Origin: Nocardioides solisilvae
GTDB taxonomy: Bacteria; Actinomycetota; Actinomycetes; Propionibacteriales; Nocardioidaceae
NCBI RefSeq assembly: GCF_003194625.1
Contig: NZ_QHKX01000003.1
Location: forward strand, 186,001-250,000
Reading direction: 5' to 3'
DNA: 64,000 nt
The position numbers and the translations under genes are program-made. The notes beneath the pieces are model-generated. The model was not told where the DNA came from. It searched no databases and saw nothing but the letters and a program-made list of their open reading frames with translations. Positions 57,983 to 64,000 of this stretch are shown in pieces (within the stretch, counting starts at the first letter, position 1; each line of letters starts with the position of its first letter).

Positions 57983-58630
57983 GTGAGCACTGACAGGTAC
58001 GACGGCGAGGGCCGCCCGCGGGGCGCCCGGATGCCCCGCCGCGAACGGCGTGCCCAGCTGCTGGACTCCGCCCTCGAGGTCTTCGTCGCCCACGGCTACC
58101 ACTCCGCCGCGATGGACGACATCGCCGAGCGCGCGGGCGTCTCGAAGCCGGTGCTCTACCAGCACTTCCCGGGCAAGCTCGAGCTCTACATGGCGCTGCT
58201 CGACGACTCGTGCAACGCCATCACGGAGAAGATCCGGGAGGCCCTGGCCTCCACCCAGGACAACAAGCAGCGGGTGGCCGACGCCATCGCCGCCTTCTAC
58301 TCCTACGTGGCCAACGACACCGGCGCCTTCCGCCTGGTCTTCGAGTCCGACCTCACCAACGACCCGGCCGTCCGCGAGCGGGTCGAGCGGGTCACCGAGG
58401 ACGCCGCCTCGAGCATCGCGCTGGTCATCCAGCAGGACACCGGGCTGCCCATGCGCGCCTGCATGCTGCTGGCGGTGGCGCTCGTGGGAATGGGCCAGGT
58501 GAGCGCCCGGTTCTGGCTGGCGGACACGGCGGGCGGCGACCCCGAGGACGCCATCAGCCAGAAGGACGCCGCCGCGCTCGTCGCCGCCCTCGGGTGGCGC
58601 GGGATCAGCGGCTACCCCAAGGAACAGTGA
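57983..58630 (+). CDS. TetR family transcriptional regulator (Rv3208-like)
   Basis: A 215-residue TetR regulator. The helix-turn-helix is MDDIAERAGVSKPVLYQHFP at residues about 44-63, and the C-terminal domain is helical (ALVIQQDTGLPMRACMLLAV). It starts at a GTG at 57983 after GGAGGAG and is followed 47 bp later by the DUF3107 gene, the same pairing as in mycobacteria. Promoter element TAGGCT lies at 57950-57955. The target is unknown; self-regulation is likely. Confidence 0.9.
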   Translation: MSTDRYDGEGRPRGARMPRRERRAQLLDSALEVFVAHGYHSAAMDDIAERAGVSKPVLYQHFPGKLELYMALLDDSCNAITEKIREALASTQDNKQRVADAIAAFYSYVANDTGAFRLVFESDLTNDPAVRERVERVTEDAASSIALVIQQDTGLPMRACMLLAVALVGMGQVSARFWLADTAGGDPEDAISQKDAAALVAALGWRGISGYPKEQ

Positions 58631-58677
58631 GGTCGCGCAGCAGCGCGACCCCCCGACGACTCGAGAAGGAGGCCTCC

Positions 58678-58896
58678 ATGGAGGTCAAGATCGGCATCCA
58701 GCACGCTGCCCGCGAGGTCGTGGTCGACGTGGACCTCGGCCAGGACGAGGTCGAGCAGCTCGTGCGCACCGCGATCGAGGAGGGCTCGCCCGTCTCGCTC
58801 AGCGACGCCAAGGGCCGCCGGGTGCTCGTGCCCGGCGCGCACATCGCCTACGTCGAGCTCGGCGGCGGCGTGACCGGGACCGTCGGCTTCCGCTGA
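58678..58896 (+). CDS. DUF3107 protein
   Basis: A 72-residue protein, almost the whole DUF3107 domain: EVKIGIQHAAREVVVDVDLG, VEQLVRTAIEEGSPVSLSDA and GAHIAYVELGGGVTGTVGFR. The family is a conserved actinobacterial single-domain protein (the M. tuberculosis TB9.4 gene is one) of unknown function. An AAGGAGG ribosome-binding site precedes the ATG at 58678. It follows the TetR gene and ends before a bidirectional terminator. Confidence 0.9.
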   Translation: MEVKIGIQHAAREVVVDVDLGQDEVEQLVRTAIEEGSPVSLSDAKGRRVLVPGAHIAYVELGGGVTGTVGFR

Positions 58897-58925
58897 CCCG
58901 TCACCGGCCCGCCGTACGACGCGCA

Positions 58926-58959
58926 GAGCCCCGGTCGCCCGTGAGGGCGGCCGGGGCTC
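58926..58959. terminator. Bidirectional terminator after DUF3107
   Basis: Stem GAGCCCCGG with CCGGGGCTC, extended by CGCCC/GGGCG, closed by a GTGA loop. It separates the convergent DUF3107 and ferritin-like genes. Confidence 0.75.
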
Positions 58960-58984
58960 CGTCGTGAGGGCGTCGTCGCACGGG

Positions 58985-59722
58985 TCAGGCGTCGAGGCCC
59001 AGCTCGGCCATCCGGGCGGCGTGCCGCTCGGTGAGCCGGGTGAACATCCTGCCGATCGCCGCGAGGTCCAGGCCGGGCCGGTCGATCCCGCCGGCCAGCA
59101 GCGCGGTCATCGCGTCCCGCTCCCCCGCCACGCGCTGGCCCTGGGTCAGCGCCTCGCCCATCAGCCGGCGGCCCCACAGCGCGAGCCGGCCCCCGAGCCG
59201 CGCGTCCTGGGCGATCGCGGCGCGGACCCGGTCGACCACGAACGCCGAGTGGCCGGCGTCCGCCAGCGAGTCGTCGACGAGCTGCCGCGTCCCCGCGTCC
59301 AGGTAGACGGCGATCTCGCGGTAGAAGTCGGCGGCGAGCCCGTCGCCGACGTACGCCTTGATCAAGCCCTCGTACCAGTCGGACGGCGCGGTGTGCTCGT
59401 GGAAGTCGTCGATCGCGCGCCGGAAGGGCTGCATCGCGGCGAACGGGTCGGCCCCCAGCTCGGCGAGCCGCTCCTGCAGCGCGACCAGGTGGCCGAACTC
59501 CGCGGCCGCCATCCGCGACATCTCGACCTTGTCGACGAGGTCGGGCGCGAGGCGGGCGTCCTCGGCGAGCCGCTCGAACGCCGAGAGCTCGCCGTAGGCG
59601 ATCGCCCCCAGCAGGTCGACCACGGCCTCGCGGTAGTCGGGGTCCTCGAACGCCGCGTGGTCGAGGCCGGGCCGGTCTCCCCGGACCGGGTCCGGGGCGG
59701 CGTCCGGCTGGGATTCAGTCAT
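58985..59722 (-). CDS. Ferritin-like fold protein (MiaE-like)
   Basis: A 245-residue helical protein with the di-iron-type ferritin-like fold: LGAIAYGELSAFERLAEDAR, then MSRMAAAEFGHLVALQERL, and later AFVVDRVRAAIAQDARLGG. It is annotated in relatives as a ferritin-like protein, homologous to tRNA hydroxylase MiaE at a distance. Carboxylates and His are placed for a metal site (E-x6-Y pattern) but I cannot confirm them. It has a leaderless TAGGGT promoter. Confidence 0.78.
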   Translation of the reverse strand: MTESQPDAAPDPVRGDRPGLDHAAFEDPDYREAVVDLLGAIAYGELSAFERLAEDARLAPDLVDKVEMSRMAAAEFGHLVALQERLAELGADPFAAMQPFRRAIDDFHEHTAPSDWYEGLIKAYVGDGLAADFYREIAVYLDAGTRQLVDDSLADAGHSAFVVDRVRAAIAQDARLGGRLALWGRRLMGEALTQGQRVAGERDAMTALLAGGIDRPGLDLAAIGRMFTRLTERHAARMAELGLDA

Positions 59723-59728
59723 GCGTGA

Positions 59729-59734
59729 ACCCTA
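59729..59734 (-). promoter_or_regulatory. -10 element of the ferritin-like gene (leaderless)
   Basis: On the minus strand TAGGGT ends 6 nt before the ATG at 59722, without a ribosome-binding site. Confidence 0.5.
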
Positions 59735-59803
59735 CCGATACAGTGGACTCATCCGCGCACGCAGACGTGCGCGTGGGTGGGTGGTCGAGGGGCCACCACC
59801 GGC

Positions 59804-61426
59804 ATGTGCGCGGCAGGCCGCAACGTCGAGTCCGCCGCTGGTGCAAAGAACTGCGACGAAAGCGACCTCGTGACCACCTTCCGTGAACTGGGCGTCCTGC
59901 CCGCCATCTGCGACGCGCTCGAGCGCGCCGGCATCACCACTCCCTTCGCCATCCAGGAGATGACCCTCTCGGTCGCCCTGATGGGGACCGACCTGATCGG
60001 CCAGGCCCGCACGGGCACCGGCAAGACCCTCGCCTTCGGCATCCCGGTGCTGCAGCGCAGCGTCGCCCCGTCCGACCCGGCGTACTCCGACCTCCCCCAG
60101 GGCAAGCCGCAGGCGCTGATCGTGGCCCCCACCCGCGAGCTGGCCCTGCAGGTCTCCAACGACCTCCACCTCGCCAGCCAGGACATGGGGCTGCGCGTCC
60201 TCACCGTCTACGGCGGGGTCGGCTACGACACCCAGCTCGAGGCGCTCGAGTCGGGCGTCGACGTCGTCGTCGGCACCCCGGGGCGCCTGATCGACCTCGC
60301 GAACCGGCGCGCCCTGGACCTCTCCCACGTCCACGCCCTGGTGCTCGACGAGGCCGACGAGATGCTGGACCTCGGCTTCCTGCCCGACGTCGAGCGGCTC
60401 CTGGCGATGACCCCCGAGACCCGGCAGACCATGCTGTTCTCGGCCACCATGCCCGCCGCCATCGTCTCGCTCGCCCGCACCCACATGCGGCACCCGATGA
60501 ACATCCGGGCGGAGTCCTCCTACGAGAACGCCACCGTCCCGGCGACCGCGCAGTTCATCTACCTCGCGCACGACCTCGACAAGCCGGAGATCATCGGGCG
60601 GGTGCTCCAGGCCGAGGGCGCGGAGAAGATGATCGTCTTCACCCGCACCAAGCGGCAGGCGCAGCGGGTCGCCGACGACCTGCAGGAGCGCGGCTTCGCC
60701 GCGAGCCCCCTGCACGGCGACATGGCGCAGGTGGCGCGCGAGAAGGCGCTGGCCAAGTTCCGCGAGGACAAGGTCAAGGTGCTGGTCTGCACCGACGTGG
60801 CCGCACGCGGCATCGACGTGCGCGGCGTCTCGCACGTCGTCAACTACACCTGCCCCGAGGACGACAAGACCTACGTCCACCGCATCGGCCGGACCGGCCG
60901 CGCGGGTGCCACCGGCACCGCGATCACGCTCGTCGACTGGGCCGACGTGCACCGCTGGAAGATGATCAACAAGACCCTCGACCTGCCGTTCGAGGAGCCG
61001 CTGGAGACCTACTCGACCTCCGAGCACCTCTTCCACGACCAGGGCATCGCCCCCGGCACCAAGGGCCGCGTCGTCGACCCCGCCCCCGTGGAGCGGGCGC
61101 CGCGCCAGGGCGGTCGGGACGGACGCCGCGACGGCGGTCGCAGCGGCTCCCGCGACGGCGGCTCCCGCGACGGGGGCTCGCGCGAGGGCGGCTCCCGCAG
61201 CCGGAACCGCAGCCGGACCCGGACCCGCAACGGCCAGCCGGTCGAGGCTGACGCTGCCCAGGGCGGGGCGACCGGGACGGCCCCGGCCGCAGCCGGCACC
61301 GGCAACGGCCCCGACTCCGGCGGCGCCGCGGCGGGCGACCGCCCGGCGCGCAACCGCCGTCGTCGCCGTCGTCCGTCGGGCGAGGGCGGTCAGGGCGAGG
61401 CGCCGGCCACCGTCAGCGCCGACTGA
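59804..61426 (+). CDS. DEAD-box RNA helicase
   Basis: A 540-residue DEAD-box helicase. Q motif PFAIQEM, Walker A ARTGTGKT, VLDEADEMLDLGFLP, MLFSATMP and HRIGRTGRAG are all present. The C-terminal 130 residues are RG/SR-rich (SRDGGSRDGGSREGG) and Arg-rich, typical of tails that bind RNA and aid granule or ribosome contacts. ATG 59804 is the chosen start; GTG 59777 and GTG 59870 are possible. Its stop overlaps the convergent parA gene by 14 bp. It likely remodels mRNA or rRNA. Confidence 0.93.
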   Translation: MCAAGRNVESAAGAKNCDESDLVTTFRELGVLPAICDALERAGITTPFAIQEMTLSVALMGTDLIGQARTGTGKTLAFGIPVLQRSVAPSDPAYSDLPQGKPQALIVAPTRELALQVSNDLHLASQDMGLRVLTVYGGVGYDTQLEALESGVDVVVGTPGRLIDLANRRALDLSHVHALVLDEADEMLDLGFLPDVERLLAMTPETRQTMLFSATMPAAIVSLARTHMRHPMNIRAESSYENATVPATAQFIYLAHDLDKPEIIGRVLQAEGAEKMIVFTRTKRQAQRVADDLQERGFAASPLHGDMAQVAREKALAKFREDKVKVLVCTDVAARGIDVRGVSHVVNYTCPEDDKTYVHRIGRTGRAGATGTAITLVDWADVHRWKMINKTLDLPFEEPLETYSTSEHLFHDQGIAPGTKGRVVDPAPVERAPRQGGRDGRRDGGRSGSRDGGSRDGGSREGGSRSRNRSRTRTRNGQPVEADAAQGGATGTAPAAAGTGNGPDSGGAAAGDRPARNRRRRRRPSGEGGQGEAPATVSAD

Positions 61427-62180
61427 GCAGGTTCCTCGCCACCTCGCGGTAGGCCTTCGCGCCCTTGCTGGTGCGGGCCGTCGCGAGGATCGAGCGACCC
61501 GCCGCGGGTGCCTCGGCGAACTTGATCGTCTTGGGCACCGGCGGCTCGATCACGGCCAGGTCGTAGGTCTCGCTGATCGTCTCCAGGACCGTGCGCGCGT
61601 GGTTGGTCCGGCCGTCGTACATGGTCGGCAGCACGCCCCACACCTCCAGCCCGCGGTTGGTGAACCGACGTACGTCGTGGACGGTGTCGAGCAGCTGGCC
61701 CACGCCGCGGTGCGAGAGCGTCTCGCACTGCAGCGGCACGACGACGGCGTCGGCGGCGGTGAGCGCGGCGACCGTGAGGACCCCCAGGGACGGCGGGCAG
61801 TCCAGCAGCACCCAGTCGTGGGCCCTCCCCTCCTCAGCGAGCTGCTCGAGGGCGGCGCGGAGGACGTGCTCGCGTCCCGTCCGGGTGAGCAGGTCGGCCT
61901 CCGCACGGGCCAGCTCGATCGTGGCGGGGAGCAGGTCGGGGCCGTCCGGGGTCTCGATCAGCACCTCCGAGGGCGAGAACCCCTTGGCCAGCACGTGGTG
62001 CAGGGAGAGCTCGAGGTCCTCGGGGTCGATCCCGAGCGAGAACGTCAGGCACGCCTGGGGGTCCAGGTCGACGAGGAGCACGGACTGCCCCTCCTCGACG
62101 AGCGCCGCACCGATCGAGGCGACCGACGTGGTCTTGGCGACCCCGCCCTTCTGGTTGGCCAGCGCCACTGTCGTCGTCAT
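61413..62180 (-). CDS. ParA-family ATPase
   Basis: A 255-residue P-loop ATPase with the deviant Walker A KGGVAKTTSVASIGAALVEE near residue 11, VLLVDLDPQACLTF as the second motif and DWVLLDCPPSLGVL near residue 120. No ParB partner is nearby. Such solitary ParA/MinD proteins position cargo such as carboxysomes, chemoreceptors or chromosomes; it is in the place of Rv3213c. The start ATG at 62180 is used instead of a longer frame from 62231. It is convergent with the helicase gene. Confidence 0.88.
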   Translation of the reverse strand: MTTTVALANQKGGVAKTTSVASIGAALVEEGQSVLLVDLDPQACLTFSLGIDPEDLELSLHHVLAKGFSPSEVLIETPDGPDLLPATIELARAEADLLTRTGREHVLRAALEQLAEEGRAHDWVLLDCPPSLGVLTVAALTAADAVVVPLQCETLSHRGVGQLLDTVHDVRRFTNRGLEVWGVLPTMYDGRTNHARTVLETISETYDLAVIEPPVPKTIKFAEAPAAGRSILATARTSKGAKAYREVARNLLSRR

Positions 62181-62242
62181 GGGACGACCATGCTGCGCGG
62201 GGCCGCTTGCTGCAAGCGCGCCACACCGCAATGCTGTCGCCC

Positions 62243-63007
62243 ATGACTTCTCCGACCGCGCTCGTCACGGGCGCCACCGCCGGGATCGGCCGCTCCTTCG
62301 CCCACCAGCTCGCCGAGGCGGGCCACGACCTGGTGCTGGTCGCGCGCGACCGGGCCCGGTTGGAGGACGAGGCCTCGGAGCTCTCCGCCCGGCACGGGGT
62401 CACGGTCGAGGTCCTGCAGGCCGACCTGGCCGACCGCGACCAGCTGCGCCGGGTGGAGGCGCGCCTCGCCGACCCCGACCGCCCGGTGGACCTGCTGGTC
62501 AACAACGCCGGCTTCGGCCTCAAGGGACGCTTCCTCGACAACCCGGTCGACGCCGAGACCGAGATGCTCGACGTGCTCGTCACCGCCGTCATGCGCCTGA
62601 GCCACGCCGCGCTGGGCGCGATGGCCGCGCGGCGCAGCGGCGGGATCATCAACGTCTCGAGCGTCGCGGCGTTCCTGCCGCGCGGGACCTACTCGGCCGC
62701 GAAGGCCTGGGTGAACCAGTTCGGCGAGTGGGCGGCTGCGGAGTACCGCCCCCGTGGCCTCACGGTGACGACGCTCTGCCCCGGGTTCACGAAGACCGAG
62801 TTCCACGAGCGGATGGACGTGAGCCGTGGCTCCGCCCCCGACTTCATGTGGCTCGAGGCCGACGACCTCGTCCGCCAGGCGCTGAAGGACCACGCCCGCG
62901 GCAAGGTCTTCTCGATCCCGGGCAAGCAGTACAAGGTGATCATCGCCGCCACCCGCCTCGTCCCGAACCGCCTGGTCCAGCCCCTGCAGACGCTCGGCCG
63001 CAAGTAG
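62243..63007 (+). CDS. Short-chain dehydrogenase/reductase
   Basis: A 254-residue NAD(P)-dependent oxidoreductase of the classical SDR type. TGxxxGIG is VTGATAGIGRSFAHQLAE, NNAG is VNNAGFG, and the catalytic YxxxK is TYSAAKAWV, with Ser in NVSSVAAF. The substrate is unknown. The ATG at 62243 fits the family N-terminus better than one at 62231. It is divergent from parA with 62 bp between starts. Behind it lies an inverted repeat at 63018. Confidence 0.9.
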   Translation: MTSPTALVTGATAGIGRSFAHQLAEAGHDLVLVARDRARLEDEASELSARHGVTVEVLQADLADRDQLRRVEARLADPDRPVDLLVNNAGFGLKGRFLDNPVDAETEMLDVLVTAVMRLSHAALGAMAARRSGGIINVSSVAAFLPRGTYSAAKAWVNQFGEWAAAEYRPRGLTVTTLCPGFTKTEFHERMDVSRGSAPDFMWLEADDLVRQALKDHARGKVFSIPGKQYKVIIAATRLVPNRLVQPLQTLGRK

Positions 63008-63017
63008 GAGCCCGCGA

Positions 63018-63094
63018 GCAGGAGATAGTCCCCCACATTCTGACCACGACTCGCCGGCCGGGATGGTCAGGACGTAGGGGACTATCTCTCCTGC
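63018..63094. repeat. Extended imperfect inverted repeat in the convergent gap
   Basis: Arms GCAGGAGATAGTCCCC (63018-63033) and GGGGACTATCTCTCCTGC (63077-63094) pair with a 2-bp insertion, and an inner pair TGACCA/TGGTCA (63041-63046, 63064-63069) extends the stem. It may be a bidirectional terminator or a dispersed REP-like element. Confidence 0.6.
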
Positions 63095-63101
63095 GCGCGT
63101 G

Positions 63102-64000
63102 TCAGCGGGGGACGAACGCCCAGACGTCGAGGTCGAGAAGCACGCACTCGGCGTACTTGCCGTCGTCGCCGCGCAGGGTCATCGACTCGTCGCGACCCTT
63201 CGTCGCGACCAGGCGCAGCCGGAGCGCGCCCACGCCGGGCGCGGAGGTCTCGGCCTTGTCGAGCACCTCGGACCATGCGTGGACGGTGTCGCCCGCGAAG
63301 GCCGGGGAGACGTGCGACCCGGCGTTGACCGCGGCCACCAGCTGCGCGTTGGCCAGCCCGTTGAAGGAGAGGGCGCGGGCCAGCGAGATCACGTGGCCGC
63401 CGTAGACCAGGCGCCGGCCGTCGGGACGGGCGTCGGTGTTGAAGTGGACCTTGGCGGTGTTCTGCCAGAGCCGGGTCGCCATCATGTGCTCGGCGTCGGT
63501 GAGGGTGACGCCGTCGACGTGGTCGATCCGCTCCCCCACCGCGTAGTCGTCGAACCGGTGCGGCTCGCCGGCGGCGGCGAAGTCGTAGTCGGAGAAGTCG
63601 AGCCCGTCGGGGACGATCAGGTCCTCGGGGGCCACGGACGCGGCGAGGTCGGGCACGACCGTCTCGGGGGCCGGGGCCTCGGGGTCGCGCTTGTGCACCA
63701 TCACCCAGCGGCACCACTCGAGGGCGATCTCGTCGCGCTGGTTGGTCGCGGTCGAGCGGACCCAGACCACCCCGGTCCGGCCGTTGGAGTTCTCCTTGAG
63801 GCCGATCACCTCCGAGGAGGTGCTCAGGGTGTCGCCGGGGACGACGGGACGCTTGAACCGGCACTCGGCGTAACCGAGGTTGGCCACCGCGTTGAGCGAC
63901 ACGTCGGGCACGGTCTTGCCGAAGGCCACGTGGAAGGCGACGAGCTCCTCCACCGGGTGCGCCGCGAGACCCACCGAGGCCGCGAACTCGGCCGACGAGG
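63102..64000 (-). CDS. mch: Mesaconyl-CoA hydratase-like MaoC protein (partial, N-terminus beyond right edge)
   Basis: About 299 residues of a two-domain MaoC (hot-dog) hydratase are visible. The segments NAVANLGYAECRFKRPVVPG and VIGLKENSNGRTGVVWVRST match mesaconyl-CoA (beta-methylmalyl-CoA) hydratase of the ethylmalonyl-CoA pathway, which feeds acetyl-CoA into glyoxylate and propionyl-CoA. The second domain is GERIDHVDGVTLTDAEHMMA with a catalytic Asp/His pair (TDAEHM) and YGGHVISLARAL. The start lies past 64000. No other pathway genes are in the window, so a different enoyl-CoA substrate is possible. Confidence 0.75.
   Translation of the reverse strand, partial: SSAEFAASVGLAAHPVEELVAFHVAFGKTVPDVSLNAVANLGYAECRFKRPVVPGDTLSTSSEVIGLKENSNGRTGVVWVRSTATNQRDEIALEWCRWVMVHKRDPEAPAPETVVPDLAASVAPEDLIVPDGLDFSDYDFAAAGEPHRFDDYAVGERIDHVDGVTLTDAEHMMATRLWQNTAKVHFNTDARPDGRRLVYGGHVISLARALSFNGLANAQLVAAVNAGSHVSPAFAGDTVHAWSEVLDKAETSAPGVGALRLRLVATKGRDESMTLRGDDGKYAECVLLDLDVWAFVPR

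Noticed and set aside
1-64000. CRISPR arrays, insertion sequences, prophage genes or integrase sites
   Set aside because: No spaced direct repeats, transposase motifs, phage structural genes or tRNA-linked integrase were found. The single tRNA has no attachment-site duplication.

Overview
This window is high-GC DNA from an actinobacterium. Nearly all genes are actinobacterial family members (WhiB7, AdnAB, UvrD2, mycoredoxin, PPA1309, DUF3107, UPF0182), and promoters use the TAGNNT -10 form with many apparently leaderless starts. From protein style and gene order I infer a Nocardioides-like member of the Propionibacteriales. From about 33 kb onward the order (UPF0182, PDZ/Lon-like protease, DUF2342 metalloprotease, whiB7, uvrD2, mycoredoxin, nudC, adnB, adnA, moeZ, TetR, DUF3107, ferritin-like, DEAD helicase, parA) parallels the Mycobacterium tuberculosis Rv3193c-Rv3213c neighbourhood as I remember it. 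That part is therefore conserved core chromosome.

0-11.5 kb: end of rsgA, hisN, a two-CBS protein, an FKBP prolyl isomerase, an S4 protein, a DUF445 membrane protein, a cytidylyltransferase-like protein, a secreted HExxH metalloprotease, a PAS/REC regulator with a degenerate kinase-dimerisation helix, a large HPII-type catalase, an acyl-CoA ligase and a small unknown protein. 11.5-17.4 kb: a translationally coupled jetA-jetB-jetC (MksF-MksE-MksB) condensin/Wadjet-type operon with no jetD nuclease gene beside it. 17.4-20.5 kb: a divergent, tightly overlapping molybdate operon (TOBE regulator-modA-modB-modC). With MoaE at 38.4 kb and MoeZ at 57 kb it points to active molybdoenzymes.

20.5-33 kb is more accessory: a glutaminase, a gamma-glutamyltransferase broken by two apparent one-base deletions and a nonsense codon, a DHA2 efflux pump, a spore-photoproduct-lyase-like radical SAM protein divergent from a macrodomain protein, a lipoprotein, and an operon of a CsoR-family sensor, a DUF302 protein and thioredoxin under a CsoR-type palindrome. 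A second such palindrome precedes a small Cys-rich protein and a DUF2892 membrane protein at 32.5 kb. The two loci look like one regulon, perhaps for reactive sulfur. A phytoene-desaturase-like oxidoreductase, a TetR regulator and a DUF2185/Imm33-like protein lie between them.

33-64 kb: initiator tRNA, the conserved genome-maintenance block, whiB7 with a visible WhiB7-type promoter, a translated leader ORF and an attenuator hairpin, an orphan TOMM-docking-like protein, a candidate small RNA with its own promoter at 42.5 kb, a ParA ATPase, an SDR, and a partial mesaconyl-CoA-hydratase-like MaoC protein at the right edge. No insertion sequence, prophage, rRNA or CRISPR array was seen.
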